Positions 27,525 to 38,200 of a stretch of DNA of 44,355 bases are shown in pieces. The DNA comes from Comamonadaceae bacterium (GTDB taxonomy: Bacteria > Pseudomonadota > Gammaproteobacteria > Burkholderiales > Burkholderiaceae_C): positions 1-44,355 of the forward strand of contig CANFWH010000017.1 in NCBI GenBank assembly GCA_947450645.1, written 5' to 3'. Made by a program: the position numbers and the translations under genes. The notes under the pieces were generated by a model that was not told where the DNA came from, ran no database searches, and saw nothing but the letters and a program-made list of their open reading frames with translations. The stretch's first letter is position 1, and every line of letters starts with the position of its first letter.

Positions 27525-28968
27525 GCGAAAGCCTTCGCTGCGCTTCAAACTCTTGCGCCACGTGCTATGGCCATTGGTGCTGACATGGGCGCTGGGTTCA
27601 GCCCTAGTGATTGGCTTTGCTTATTATTTCACCACTCAAGCATACGATCGCTCGTTACTTGATGATGCGTATGCGCTCTCTGCGCAAGTGCGCATGGATG
27701 CCAAGTCTGAACTAAGTTTGAACTTGACAGACGCGGAAATGCGAGCTGTTCTCTTTGACCAGTCTGAGTCTAATTACTTTGCGCTGTGGCGCGCAGATGG
27801 CCGCCTGCTCGCTGGCCATGTAGCGCTAAGGCCGCCAAGCTTATCGTCCATCACCATCGATGACTATATCATCGATGCAACGGGACCTCCCCGCTGGATA
27901 GATGGCACGTATTTGGGTCGTTCGGTTCGTATTGTTTCCTTGGGGCGGTCTCAACCAGAGCCCTTTGTCGTGGTGGTGGCACAAACAACGGATAGCCGTA
28001 ATCGACTGCTTAGCCGATTATTGGTGGCGGGCCTGATTCCACAGGTGATTTTGCTTGTGTTCTTGGCACTATGGCTGCGTCGCCAAGTCGGGCAAGACTT
28101 AGAGCCTCTATCGCAGTTGCGACGTGCGCTCGAGCAGCGTGACGTGGGGGATTTGCGTCACGTTCCAGTTGCTTTGACGGATGAAGCGAAGACGGTTGAT
28201 ATTGAACATTTTGGGTCAGCAATTAATGCTTTGTTTGATCGGCTGCAGCTGGGCATTGCTGCGCAGCGGGAATTTTCGGGCAACGTGGCGCACGAGCTTC
28301 GCACGCCACTATCTGCTATTCGTTTGCAAGCAGAGCACGCACGCACATTAAGTGCAGATGCCGCAATACAAGAGCGCATGACAAAGTTATTGACGGGTGC
28401 TGACCATGCTGGCCATTTAATTGATCAGCTGTTGGCCTTGGCTTTTGCTGATGAGGCGCGACACAGCGTGCCACTGGCACAGCTTGATTTGGTAGAGGTA
28501 GCGCGTGCAGCAGCCTTGCGCCATTTGGCGCGCGCTGATGGATTGCGTGTGGACTTAGGTGCAGAGGGCGTGGATGGCTCGCAGCCTATGCTGGTATTGG
28601 CTCATCGCGTATTGGTCGATGCCGTTCTTGATAACTTAATTGATAACGCTTTTCGGTATGGTCTAGCGGATGCAAATCCTAAAATTACGGTTTCGGTGGT
28701 ACGGTTGGGGGCCGAGATTCAATTGGCTGTGATGGATAACGGGCGTGGCTTAACGCAGCAAGAGGCCAGTCACTACAGGGGTCGTTGGGCACAAGCGAGT
28801 GATGTGCGTAGTATCGCCAGTATTGGCCAAGGTGTTGGTCTTGGGCTTGCAATTGTGTCGCGCTACGCGGAGTTGTTGGGCGCTAAATTTATTCTTCAAG
28901 CTGCGAGTGAGGCGGATGTTCAACATCATGGACTGTGTGCCAGCTTGGTGTTTGCGGTAAAAAGTTAA
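27505..28968 (+). CDS. Two-component sensor histidine kinase, likely metal-responsive
   Basis: 487 residues from ATG 27505, which has a strong AGGAGG nine bases upstream inside the regulator gene. A first transmembrane helix (about 20-43) and a second (about 170-190) frame a periplasmic sensor region. A HAMP-like segment leads to the dimerisation helix with H263 in NVAHELRTPLSAIRLQAEH. The ATPase domain has N-box DNLIDNAFRYG (N377), G1 MDNGRGL and G2 GVGLGLAIVSRYAELL. It would phosphorylate D51 of the partner regulator. The sensed ligand is not deducible; the neighbouring efflux genes suggest a divalent metal. Confidence 0.92.
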   Translation: MLKPTRKRKPSLRFKLLRHVLWPLVLTWALGSALVIGFAYYFTTQAYDRSLLDDAYALSAQVRMDAKSELSLNLTDAEMRAVLFDQSESNYFALWRADGRLLAGHVALRPPSLSSITIDDYIIDATGPPRWIDGTYLGRSVRIVSLGRSQPEPFVVVVAQTTDSRNRLLSRLLVAGLIPQVILLVFLALWLRRQVGQDLEPLSQLRRALEQRDVGDLRHVPVALTDEAKTVDIEHFGSAINALFDRLQLGIAAQREFSGNVAHELRTPLSAIRLQAEHARTLSADAAIQERMTKLLTGADHAGHLIDQLLALAFADEARHSVPLAQLDLVEVARAAALRHLARADGLRVDLGAEGVDGSQPMLVLAHRVLVDAVLDNLIDNAFRYGLADANPKITVSVVRLGAEIQLAVMDNGRGLTQQEASHYRGRWAQASDVRSIASIGQGVGLGLAIVSRYAELLGAKFILQAASEADVQHHGLCASLVFAVKS

Positions 28969-28977
28969 AATCAGAGG

Positions 28978-30975
28978 ATGCAATACCCCAAACAATTTGA
29001 TGTGATCGTCGTCGGCGGCGGCCATGCAGGCACAGAAGCCGCGTTGGCGAGTAGCCGTATGGGTGCGAAGACGCTACTTCTATCGCACAATATTGAGACG
29101 CTTGGTCAAATGAGCTGCAACCCCAGCATTGGTGGTATTGGCAAAGGCCATCTCGTCAAAGAGATTGATGCGCTGGGCGGTGCAATGGCGATTGCCACAG
29201 ATGAAGCGGGTATTCAGTTTCGGATTTTGAATTTGAGTAAAGGCCCTGCCGTCCGGGCGACAAGGGCTCAGGCTGACCGCATTTTGTATAAAGCAGCGAT
29301 TCGTCGTCGGCTGGAAAACCAGCCCAATTTGTGGTTGTTTCAGCAGGCGTGTGACGACCTCGTCGTTGAGTCCGCGGATGGTGAGGAGCGTGTTACAGGC
29401 GCGGTCACACAAAGCGGCATTCGATTCCTGGCTAAAACGGTGGTGCTGACGGCGGGCACATTTCTAGATGGCCGCATTCATATTGGATTGCAAAATTTTC
29501 AAGCGGGCAGGGCAGGCGATCCCCCGGCCATTAGCTTGTCGGCTCGGCTTAAAGAGTTGAAGCTGCCGCAGGGAAGACTCAAGACGGGAACCCCTCCACG
29601 CATTGATGGCCGTAGCATTGATTTCAGCAAGTGCCTGCGTCAGCCAGGAGATGGCATGGTGAACAATGAGGGCGTAATTGACTCCCCCATGCCTGTGTTT
29701 AGCTTTATGGGAAATCGTGCGATGCATCCCGAGCAAATGCCTTGTTACATCACGCATACCAATGAGCGCACGCATGAGATTATTCGTTCTGGCTTTGACC
29801 GCAGCCCAATGTTTACAGGCAAGATCGAAGGCGTGGGTCCGCGCTACTGCCCAAGCGTCGAGGACAAAATTGGCCGTTTTGCGGACAAAGAAAGCCACCA
29901 GGTTTTTTTAGAGCCAGAAGGCCTAACAACGCATGAGTACTACCCAAACGGCATATCAACTAGCCTGCCATTTGATATTCAGTATGACTTGGTGCGTTCT
30001 ATGCAAGGACTAGAAAACGCACACATTTTGCGTCCTGGTTACGCTATTGAGTACGACTATTTTGATCCTCGCGCGCTTAAAACCAGTTTTGAGACTAAGC
30101 AGATTGGAGGATTGTTTTTTGCTGGGCAAATTAACGGAACGACGGGCTACGAAGAGGCTGCTGCGCAAGGCCTGTTTGCTGGTGTGAATGCGGCGTTACA
30201 AGTGCAGGGCAAAGACGGATGGTTGCCGCGCCGCAACGAGGCTTATTTGGGCGTGCTCGTGGACGACCTTATTACCAAAGGCGTTACCGAGCCCTATCGC
30301 ATGTTTACAAGTCGTGCCGAGTATCGCCTACAGCTTCGCGAAGACAATGCAGATGCAAGGCTGACCGAAAAAGGGCGCGAACTTGGCTTGATTGGAGAGG
30401 AGCAATGGGCGGCTTATTGCCGCAAACGGGACGCTGTTTCACGTGAAACAGAGCGTCTGCGAGGGCTTTGGGTAAGCCCTAAAAACATCGCGCAAGAGGA
30501 GTCGGCGCGGGTGCTTGGCAAAGCCATGGGGCATGAGTATTGTTTGGCTGATTTATTGCGCCGACCTGGGGTTAGCTATGCGGCTTTGATGAGCATGGCC
30601 AGGCTTGATGGCGTTCAGCATCACTCGTCAGACGTTGACTCAACGGTAAGGGCTTCTGACTTTGATAAGTCGATCGTTGAGCAGGTTGAAATTGCCGCAA
30701 AATACGCTGGCTATATCGAGCGGCAGCAGGACGAAGTGGGGCGGGCTGCAGCGCACGAGGGCGTTCAACTGCCCCCCGATTTTGACTATTCCGAGGTGGT
30801 AGCGTTGAGTATTGAGGTTCGGCAGAAGCTTGCAAAGCTCCGCCCCGAAACCCTTGGTTTGGCGGGGCGAATTTCGGGCGTGACCCCTGCGGCTATTTCG
30901 CTTTTGCAAATCCACCTTAAAAGGCGACGCTTTAAAAAAGAGGGTTTTGAGCAATCACGAGCGATTGTTCAATGA
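28978..30975 (+). CDS. mnmG: tRNA uridine 5-carboxymethylaminomethyl modification enzyme MnmG
   Basis: 665 residues. The FAD-binding [10 protein letters not shown] near residue 13, the [22 protein letters not shown] segment, and [13 protein letters not shown] are diagnostic for MnmG (GidA). With MnmE it builds the cmnm5 group on wobble uridines of several tRNAs. The C-terminal helical domain binds MnmE and tRNA. mnmE is not in this window. A perfect parS lies in the coding sequence, read as VSRET (487-491). A GAGG just before the ATG is too close to be a normal ribosome site. The gene overlaps rsmG by ATGA. Confidence 0.98.
   Translation: MQYPKQFDVIVVGGGHAGTEAALASSRMGAKTLLLSHNIETLGQMSCNPSIGGIGKGHLVKEIDALGGAMAIATDEAGIQFRILNLSKGPAVRATRAQADRILYKAAIRRRLENQPNLWLFQQACDDLVVESADGEERVTGAVTQSGIRFLAKTVVLTAGTFLDGRIHIGLQNFQAGRAGDPPAISLSARLKELKLPQGRLKTGTPPRIDGRSIDFSKCLRQPGDGMVNNEGVIDSPMPVFSFMGNRAMHPEQMPCYITHTNERTHEIIRSGFDRSPMFTGKIEGVGPRYCPSVEDKIGRFADKESHQVFLEPEGLTTHEYYPNGISTSLPFDIQYDLVRSMQGLENAHILRPGYAIEYDYFDPRALKTSFETKQIGGLFFAGQINGTTGYEEAAAQGLFAGVNAALQVQGKDGWLPRRNEAYLGVLVDDLITKGVTEPYRMFTSRAEYRLQLREDNADARLTEKGRELGLIGEEQWAAYCRKRDAVSRETERLRGLWVSPKNIAQEESARVLGKAMGHEYCLADLLRRPGVSYAALMSMARLDGVQHHSSDVDSTVRASDFDKSIVEQVEIAAKYAGYIERQQDEVGRAAAHEGVQLPPDFDYSEVVALSIEVRQKLAKLRPETLGLAGRISGVTPAAISLLQIHLKRRRFKKEGFEQSRAIVQ
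30434..30451. promoter_or_regulatory. parS: parS centromere site inside mnmG
   Basis: The 16-mer TGTTTCACGTGAAACA (30435-30450) is a perfect match to the universal chromosomal parS, and the flanking C/G extends the palindrome to 18 bp. ParB encoded 2.2 kb downstream would load here, about 13 kb from oriC. The site coincides with codons VSRET in MnmG, as seen in several bacteria. Confidence 0.95.
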
Positions 30976-31643
30976 GGGCGCGCTTACAAACGCGCCTTAA
31001 AGAGGGGCTTTTGTCCTTGGGGCTTGACTTTTCGGTGCTTCAGCAAAAGCAGTTGCTAGATTATTTGGCGCTGCTTTCGAAGTGGAATAAGGTGTACAAC
31101 TTAACCGCTATTTGTAATGAAGATGAGATGCTGACGCATCATTTGTTAGATTCTCTGGCGGTAATTGCGCCACTACAAAAACATTTATTCGCTGCGCAGC
31201 CCATAGCGGCAAGGGTGTTGGATGTTGGCGCGGGCGCTGGACTTCCTGGTGTCGTCATTGCGATATGCCTTCCAGATGTGGTGGTTGTGTGTGTGGATGC
31301 CGTTGGCAAAAAAGCGAGCTTTGTTAAGCAGGTGGCGGCAGAGCTTGGCCTCAAAAATCTGCAAGGACTGCATTCGCGCGTTGAAGCCTTAACTCGCATC
31401 ATAGTTTCAGAGGGTTTTGACGTCATTACTAGCCGCGCATTTGCGGCGCTAGGGGATTTTGTCGCCTTAACGAAGACATGCCTTAAGTTGCCTAGCGGCG
31501 TGTGGATGGCAATGAAGGCAAGGGGCGTGGGGGAGGAGGCTGTGAATTTACCAGATGATGTTAAGGTGTTTCACGTGGAACCCTTGAGGGTTCCGTTTTT
31601 GGACGAGGAGCGAAATTTGGTTTGGATTTCACGGCTACACTAG
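30972..31643 (+). CDS. rsmG: 16S rRNA (guanine527-N7)-methyltransferase RsmG
   Basis: 223 residues. The AdoMet-binding core is [19 protein letters not shown] (about 77-95), with [11 protein letters not shown] near 38-48 and [12 protein letters not shown] as further family blocks. It methylates G527 of 16S rRNA; loss gives low-level streptomycin resistance in other bacteria. The start overlaps the mnmG stop (ATGA), so the two genes are translationally coupled. Its 3' part contains a second parS-like sequence (31567-31582). Confidence 0.97.
   Translation: MRARLQTRLKEGLLSLGLDFSVLQQKQLLDYLALLSKWNKVYNLTAICNEDEMLTHHLLDSLAVIAPLQKHLFAAQPIAARVLDVGAGAGLPGVVIAICLPDVVVVCVDAVGKKASFVKQVAAELGLKNLQGLHSRVEALTRIIVSEGFDVITSRAFAALGDFVALTKTCLKLPSGVWMAMKARGVGEEAVNLPDDVKVFHVEPLRVPFLDEERNLVWISRLH
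31567..31582. promoter_or_regulatory. parS: Second, imperfect parS-like site inside rsmG
   Basis: TGTTTCACGTGGAACC matches the parS consensus at 14 of 16 positions, with an intact central CACGTG and left half. It lies 1.1 kb from the perfect site and just upstream of parAB. Degenerate parS sites of this kind are often functional. Confidence 0.7.
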
Positions 31644-31647
31644 TCGA

Positions 31648-31854
31648 ATGTTTGGCATTCTTGATTACAGTGCGCTTGTCGCCGCTTTTGTGCTGTTGCT
31701 TTTTATTCCAGGTTCTGGAAACTTAGCTTTAATTGCATCAACGGGACGAGGCAGGCTGATTGGTGTGGTGCTTATTACTCACTATGCGGCTGAAAATTCA
31801 GGCGAAACTCTTCGCGTGGTGCGGCGGTGTAAAAGTTTGCGGGTGTTTTTTTGA
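31648..31854 (+). pseudogene. Truncated LysE/RhtB-family exporter remnant
   Basis: The first ~38 residues (MFGILDYSALVAAFVLLLFIPGSGNLALIASTGRGRLIG) match the N-terminal helix and the conserved PGPGN-type motif of LysE/RhtB amino acid exporters, here PGSGN. The family is about 200 residues, but here the similarity stops near residue 38 and the frame continues into unrelated Arg/Val-rich sequence, ending at 68. In related Burkholderiales I recall a full LysE gene in this very place between rsmG and parA. A 3' deletion is the simplest explanation. A short membrane peptide could still be made. Confidence 0.65.
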
Positions 31855-31903
31855 TTGGCTGTGGTGTTAGGCTAGTGTTTGGTAAATAGTTAAAAGGTAG
31901 GCA

Positions 31904-32674
31904 ATGGCAAAAATTTTTTGTGTCGCAAATCAAAAGGGCGGGGTTGGTAAAACGACTACGACAGTCAACTTGGCTGCGGGTTTGGCCAAGATTGGGCAGC
32001 GTGTTTTGATGGTTGACCTGGATCCTCAAGGCAATGCAACCATGGGCTCGGGGGTTGATAAGCGAGAACTCAAGCATACGATTTACGACGTGCTACTGGA
32101 AGAAGCCACGGTCGCAGAAGCTAGGATGCATAGTGAAAAATGTGGTTACGATGTTTTGGGCGCCAACCGGGAGTTGGCTGGGGCCGAGGTTGAGTTGGTT
32201 GCGGTAGAGCGCCGGGAGGCGCGTTTAAAGGCTGCGCTGGCAGTGACGGGCGCTGAGTATGATTTTATTTTGATTGATTGCCCACCATCGCTTTCTATGT
32301 TGACTTTAAACGGTTTGTGCTGCGCCAATGGGGTGATTGTTCCCATGCAATGCGAGTATTTTGCGCTGGAAGGGCTGACTGACTTGGTCAATACGATTAA
32401 GCAAGTACATGCTAATTTGAATAAGGATTTGCAGATTATTGGGTTGCTTCGGGTTATGTTTGATCCGCGTATTACGCTGCAAGTGCAGGTGAGCGATCAG
32501 CTCAAGGCGCACTTTTCAGACAAAGTTTTTAATACCGTGATTCCACGTAACGTCCGTTTGGCGGAGGCGCCTAGTTATGGCTTGCCTGGTGTCATATTTG
32601 ACCCTTTATCTAAAGGCGCACAAGCTTATGTGACCTTCGCGGCTGAGATGGTTGAGCGCATTAAAAAAATGTAA
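31904..32674 (+). CDS. parA: Chromosome partitioning ATPase ParA (Soj)
   Basis: 256 residues. The deviant Walker A KGGVGKTT (11-18) opens the protein, DLDPQGNAT follows as the A' box, and FILIDCPPSLSMLTLNGL is the Walker B region. The length and the absence of an N-terminal HTH mark a chromosomal ParA (type Ib-like, Soj). ATP-dimers bind DNA nonspecifically and pull ParB-parS complexes apart. AAAAGGTAGGC before the ATG is a plausible ribosome site. parB follows after 14 bases. Confidence 0.97.
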   Translation: MAKIFCVANQKGGVGKTTTTVNLAAGLAKIGQRVLMVDLDPQGNATMGSGVDKRELKHTIYDVLLEEATVAEARMHSEKCGYDVLGANRELAGAEVELVAVERREARLKAALAVTGAEYDFILIDCPPSLSMLTLNGLCCANGVIVPMQCEYFALEGLTDLVNTIKQVHANLNKDLQIIGLLRVMFDPRITLQVQVSDQLKAHFSDKVFNTVIPRNVRLAEAPSYGLPGVIFDPLSKGAQAYVTFAAEMVERIKKM

Positions 32675-32688
32675 TTCGAAAGAGTGAA

Positions 32689-33606
32689 ATGACAGTTAAA
32701 AAACAAAAAGGCTTGGGTCGTGGCTTAGAGGCTTTGCTTGGGCCCACCGCGGTGGATGCGCCTGTTGCGTTAGTGGGCGGCGAGGACGGTACCGGTGTTC
32801 TTAACCTCGATCAAATGGTGGCTGGCAAGTATCAGCCACGCATGCACATGGACGAGGGGGCGCTCTATGAGCTTGCCGAGAGCATTAAGGCGCAAGGAGT
32901 TATGCAGCCGATCTTGGTTCGCCGCTTGCCAGCGGGAGCACCAGTCGAGTATGAAATTATTGCGGGCGAGCGGCGGTTCCGCGCCGCCAAATTAGCGGGT
33001 CTTAGTGTCGTGCCTGTTTTAGTGAGGGATGTGACGGACGAGGCCGCCGCCGCCATGGCGCTTATTGAAAACATGCAGCGCGAAGATTTGAATCCTCTCG
33101 AAGAGGCTCAAGGACTACAGCGTTTAATTAAAGAGTTTGGACTTACTCACGAGGCGGCTGCGATCGCTGTCGGGCGCTCTCGTAGCGCCGCCTCTAACCT
33201 GCTCAGATTGCTCAATTTAGCCGAGCCTGTGCAAAGCATGCTGGTCGCTGGGGATCTTGATATGGGGCATGCTCGTGCGTTGCTGTCGCTCGATAAGGCC
33301 ACACAAATTACAGCCGCGAATCAAATCACCGGCAAAAAAATGTCTGTGCGTGAGGCGGAGAGTTTGGTTAAAAAAATTAGCGCTGAGTTTACGCTGACCC
33401 CCGGGCGTCCTAAAGCTGATAAATCGCGCGATATTAAGCGAATAGAAGACGAGTTGGCAGATTTGCTGACCGCGTCAGTTGAAATCAAAATTAAAAAACG
33501 AGTTAAACGTAATGGGCGCGCCTATGAACAGGGGGAATTGACGATTGGCTTTGGCTCGTTAGAAGAGCTCAATGCTCTCATTGATAAGCTGAGAGCAAAA
33601 AACTAG
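32689..33606 (+). CDS. parB: Chromosome partitioning protein ParB (Spo0J)
   Basis: 305 residues. The CTP-binding N-terminal domain contains GERRFRAA (93-100) and ENMQREDLNPLEEAQG. The HTH that reads parS follows (THEAAAIAVGRSRSAASNLLRLLNL). The C-terminal segment (about 255-305) gives dimerisation, ending in GSLEELNALIDKLRAKN. It loads at parS, two sites of which lie upstream in mnmG and rsmG, and spreads as a CTP-dependent clamp. Its stop TAG (33604-33606) sits in a CTAG palindrome shared with the stop of the convergent oxidase gene. Confidence 0.97.
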   Translation: MTVKKQKGLGRGLEALLGPTAVDAPVALVGGEDGTGVLNLDQMVAGKYQPRMHMDEGALYELAESIKAQGVMQPILVRRLPAGAPVEYEIIAGERRFRAAKLAGLSVVPVLVRDVTDEAAAAMALIENMQREDLNPLEEAQGLQRLIKEFGLTHEAAAIAVGRSRSAASNLLRLLNLAEPVQSMLVAGDLDMGHARALLSLDKATQITAANQITGKKMSVREAESLVKKISAEFTLTPGRPKADKSRDIKRIEDELADLLTASVEIKIKKRVKRNGRAYEQGELTIGFGSLEELNALIDKLRAKN

Positions 33607-35027
33607 GCGGCAAAAATCTTCCCGGGGTTCATGATGCCCTGCGGATCAAGGGCTTTTTTGATGATGCGCATGATGTTTACTGCACCGGCGCCAGTCTCTT
33701 CAATTAAAAACGACATTTTATGAAGCCCCACGCCATGCTCGCCTGTACACGTGCCCTGCATGGAAAGTGCGCGCCTTACTAACTTGTGATTTAAGCCCTC
33801 AGCGGTGTCCCGCTCAGCAGGAACATTGGGGTCTAGCAAGTAGCCAAAATGGAAGTTGCCATCCCCTACGTGACCGACCAAAAAGTACGGGATACCCGAG
33901 GCATCAACTTCAGCGACGGACTCTAAAAGGCAGTCGGCTAAGCGGGAAATGGGCACACAGGTGTCGGTTGAAATCACTTTGCAGCCTGGGCGGCTTTGCA
34001 CGCCTGCAAAATAAGCGTTATGCCGTGCAGTCCATAAACGCGTGCGCTCCTCAGGAGTGGTCGCCCACTCAAAGGCTTGACCTTGGTGCTCGGCTGAAAT
34101 ACCCTGAACTGACTCAGCCTGCTCCTTAACGGCAGTAGGCGAGCCGTGAAACTCCATTAAAAGCATGGCACCTTCGTGCAAATTAAGTTTGGCGTACTTG
34201 TTGAGCATCCGAACGGTATTGACATCAATTAGCTCAACTCGTGCAATTGGGATACCCATTTGGATGATCTGAATCGTCGTGCGAACGGCGGCTTCGATAT
34301 TGGGGAAGCTGCAGACTGCTGCACTAATGGCTTCGGGGAGCGGATAAATTTTAAGCGTGATTTCGGTTATGACTCCCAAAGTACCTTCGCTGCCAACCAT
34401 GAGGCGCGTGAGGTCGTAGCCCGCGCTGCTTTTCTTGGCACGAGTTCCCGTGCGGATGATTTCACCGTTGGCAGTAACGACTTCGAGCGCGAGCACGTTT
34501 TCGCGCATTGTGCCGTAGCGCACGGCGTTCGTGCCACTGGCTCGAGTGGCCGTCATGCCGCCCAGCGAGGCGTCCGCGCCTGGGTCAATGGGGAAGAAAA
34601 GCCCTGTGTGTTTGATGGCCTCGTTGAGCGCTTTTCGGGTCACGCCTGGCTGGACGGTGACTGTCAGATCTTCAGCGTGGATCGCTAAAATCTTGTTCAT
34701 GCGGGATACGTCCAAGCTAATGCCACCATGTACCGCTAAAAGATGACCTTCTAAAGAGGAGCCTACGCCAAATGGAATCACGGGGACGCTGTACGTGGCG
34801 CAAACTTTAAGCACATCTACTACATCTTGCGTCGACTCTGCAAAAACCACGGCATCAGGCGGCGGAACGGTAAACGAAGATTCGTCCCGCCCGTGTTGTT
34901 CGCGCATTACTAATGTAGTACTACATTTTTCTCCAAAATTATCACTGAGGGCGCGAATGGCAGCCTTACTTGAGTCTTGGTCGGCTTGCTTGCCGTAAGC
35001 CATAAGAGGAGTAGTAAATGAGTTCAT
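33603..35027 (-). CDS. FAD-binding oxidase, D-lactate dehydrogenase (cytochrome)/GlcD type
   Basis: 474 residues. PFGVGSSLEGH (85-95) and the following IDPGADASLGGMTATRASGTNAVRYGTMRENV segment form the PCMH-type FAD domain. LVGHVGDGNFHF and CTGEHGVGLHK near the C-terminus are the conserved active-site blocks of D-2-hydroxyacid dehydrogenases, and it ends in MNPGKIF. Most likely it oxidises D-lactate or a related 2-hydroxyacid to the oxoacid with electron transfer to cytochrome c or quinone. Glycolate or D-2-hydroxyglutarate cannot be excluded. The start could be ATG 35027 or the internal ATG 35003. It overlaps the parB end by four bases (CTAG). Confidence 0.9.
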   Translation of the reverse strand: MNSFTTPLMAYGKQADQDSSKAAIRALSDNFGEKCSTTLVMREQHGRDESSFTVPPPDAVVFAESTQDVVDVLKVCATYSVPVIPFGVGSSLEGHLLAVHGGISLDVSRMNKILAIHAEDLTVTVQPGVTRKALNEAIKHTGLFFPIDPGADASLGGMTATRASGTNAVRYGTMRENVLALEVVTANGEIIRTGTRAKKSSAGYDLTRLMVGSEGTLGVITEITLKIYPLPEAISAAVCSFPNIEAAVRTTIQIIQMGIPIARVELIDVNTVRMLNKYAKLNLHEGAMLLMEFHGSPTAVKEQAESVQGISAEHQGQAFEWATTPEERTRLWTARHNAYFAGVQSRPGCKVISTDTCVPISRLADCLLESVAEVDASGIPYFLVGHVGDGNFHFGYLLDPNVPAERDTAEGLNHKLVRRALSMQGTCTGEHGVGLHKMSFLIEETGAGAVNIMRIIKKALDPQGIMNPGKIFAA

Positions 35028-35221
35028 GTTATTTGAGTAAGCGGTATGATTTTACGTGGAAAATAAAGTTGTTGGCATTAAGTAACAATCGGCCAAAAAA
35101 GAAAATTTTGTGTACAATCAAAAAAAGTGAACTTTAATTCTCTTATTTCATTTATCTACAACTTTTATCTGGGCCTCAAAAAATTTAAGTTAACAAACAA
35201 TAAATTTTTAAACAGTTTAAC
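35028..35221. promoter_or_regulatory. AT-rich intergenic region upstream of the giant adhesin
   Basis: This 194-base gap between divergent genes is markedly AT-rich. TACAAT at 35113-35118 is a -10-like hexamer for rightward transcription, without a clear -35. TTAAAC-A-GTTTAA (35208-35220) is a perfect short palindrome occupying the position where the adhesin's ribosome site should be. If the TACAAT is used, the adhesin leader is about 100 bases. No small gene was seen here. Confidence 0.4.
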
Positions 35222-38200
35222 GTGAACAAGAACCTCTACCGTTTGGTTTTCAGCAAGAAATTCGGCGCCCTAGTCGCCGTAGCTGAAACAACCGTATCGC
35301 AAGGCAAGAGTGCTGGCGAGACGGCGGGGGGCGGGGTGTTTGAATCATCCGCAGGCCAGGCTGCATATGGCTTGGCGGGCAACGCTGGGGCTGGCGGAGC
35401 AAGTTTAGCGACCATTTCATTTGCGGTTGCACTGGCCTTTGCAAGCACGGCGACATTCACCATCAAAAGCTTCGCCCAATCAGTACTCCCTACGGGTGGG
35501 ACGATCACCAAAGGCACGGGCACAATCACGACAGTTGGCAACACCATGACCATTAACCAAGGCACTAATGTCCTTGGTGCCAACTGGAACTCCTTCTCCA
35601 TTGGCGCATCCAATACCGTTATTTTCAATCAGCCCGGCAGCTCTTCTGTTGCGATTAACCGAGTAATTGGCAACAGCCAATCCCAAATTTATGGGAGCTT
35701 GCAATCCAACGGCCAGGTCTTCCTCATCAACCCCAATGGCGTCATGTTCGGCCAAGGAGCTCAGGTGCAAGTAGGAGCCTTGGTCGCCACTACCAAAGAC
35801 ATCACAAACCCACAAATGGACGCGGGCAACTACAGCTTCTCGGGCTCAAGTACGGCTGGCATCATCAACCAAGGCATGATCACCGCGACAGGTAATGGGT
35901 CAGGCGGCGGCTACATCGTGCTACATGCCGACCAAGTCACCAATAACGGCACTCTCATCGCCAATGGCGGCACAATCACCTTGGCGGCAGGACAGACGCT
36001 CGGCCTCACGCTAGACAATGGGCAGCTGGTGAGTGTCCAAGTCACAGGCGCCGTAGCCAACGCCTTAGTACAAAATAAAGGCCTTATCGTGGCGGATGGT
36101 GGCCAAGTCTTCCTCACGGCAAGGGGTAAAGACACCTTGTTAGACAGCGTCGTCAACAACGAAGGCATCATCCAAGCTAGATCCATGAGCAGCAAAAACG
36201 GCGTCATCATTTTGGATGGTGGTGCTGAAGGTGCGGTGATCAATAGCGGTACGCTAGACGTCTCTGGTAAGGGCAACAACAAAGGCGGCACGGCCATTAT
36301 GGCGGGTCAGTACGTGGCGCTCCTCACCAATAGTACCGTCAATGCCTCGGGCGATGCGGGGGGCGGCACGGTCGTTATTGGCGGAGACAACCTGAACAAA
36401 GTGACCTCGCTCTTGAACTTCTCGATGGCGGCGCAGACTGTGGTGCAAGAGGGCGCGAACATCGACATCTCCAGTAGCAACGGGAGTGGCGGCTTTGTAG
36501 AGACCTCGGGTCATGTGGTTAGCATTAACGGCAACATCAATGGTGCGGGCAAGACAGGAGCGGGGCAATGGCTGATCGATCCAACAGATGTGACCATTAG
36601 CTCTGGCGCAAACGTTGCACTTAATGTGAGTGGCACCACTTGGAGCGGTACGGCGACGGCATCGACGATCAATAATGCCTCAATTGTGAATGCGCTCAAT
36701 TCAACCAATGTGCTTATTACAACGACTAGTAACAGTACGGGCGTTCAAGGCAACATCACGGTGAGTGGTGACATTATTAAGAATAATGCAACAGTGCTGC
36801 TAACAAACCTGACGTTATTGGCTAATGGTTCAATAACGGTCAATAATAATATTTCGGCGACTAATGGCTCCCAGTTGGGTGTTAATTTGACGGCGGATAG
36901 TGGCAATGTTGGCAATGGCAGCATTAATTTGACGAGCACGTCAGTCATTAATACCAATGGCGGGGTTTTAACATTAAAGGCAAATACGTCTGTCAATACG
37001 ACGGGCGCGTTTAGGGATGCCATAAAAATTAGTGGAGCTATTAATGCCACTAATTCCGCATCCACCATTGTGGGTACGGCAGACAATGCCCTTGGTAATG
37101 CGGGCGTGAATTTTTCTGCAGGAAGCCAAACGATAGCGGGGAGTATTTTGGGGAGCTCCAATAATGGGTACGGAGTAACCTTCCAAGGTGGGGCACAAGT
37201 ATTGACGGCAAATATAACGGGTAGCTCAAACCAAGCAAATGGCTATGCAGGCCTTGATTTTACGGGTGGAACACAAAACATAACGGCGGCGCTTACGGGC
37301 ATCGGTAACTACCAAGGCGTACAATTTACAAGTGGAAATACAACGATAACAGGTAATATTTTTGGAAGTGCAACGGTTGGACTATTTGGTGGTGGGGTTG
37401 GTTTTGGATCGGGTGCGCAGATTATAAATGGACAGGTAACAGGTATTAGTAATAGCCCTAACCTGAATAGTCAAGGCATTTATTTTGTTGGGGGTAATCA
37501 GACAATTACTGGGAATCTTAATGGAACTGGTAGCGGCGCGGAGGGGGTATTCTTTGGCGGGGGCAATCAAACTCTCGGCGGCAATGTGTGGGGTAGTTCA
37601 AACGCAATGATGGGCGTACGCTTCGTGCCATATGCCGGCAATAGTAATGTGACTTTTAACACAACAAACGGGCGGATAACAACCATTTCGGGGACTTCAA
37701 ATAATAGCATTGGTATATTGATGGATGCCAATGCGAGTGTTCAATTCTCAAATGTCAATAATGGAACATTGTTCTTCCAAGGGTATTCAAATACTCAACA
37801 AGGAATTGTCATAGCAAGCGCCGCCGCCAACTTTACCAACTCAGGGGCGGGAAATTTAACAATTGTTGGTTATACAAATTCCACTAACACTTCTGCAATC
37901 CTAATTAATGGAACGGGAAATAGTCAGTATATTAGCACTGGCAATGGCGCACTAAATATTTTTGGGTATTCAAACAATTCGTTGGGGGCAAATACTTCGG
38001 GAATTTCAATTACAAGCAATTACACAACGTTTATTGATGGCGGTACAGGCAATTTGACGGTAAATGGCTACACAGCCTCAATTAATAACTCGGGGATAAA
38101 TTTTCTTAGTGCGCTGAGCGTTAATATAACAAGCAACGGTTCTGGCTCACTGACTATTGCTGGATATGCAAACACATCAAATGCGTCGGGGTTGAATATG

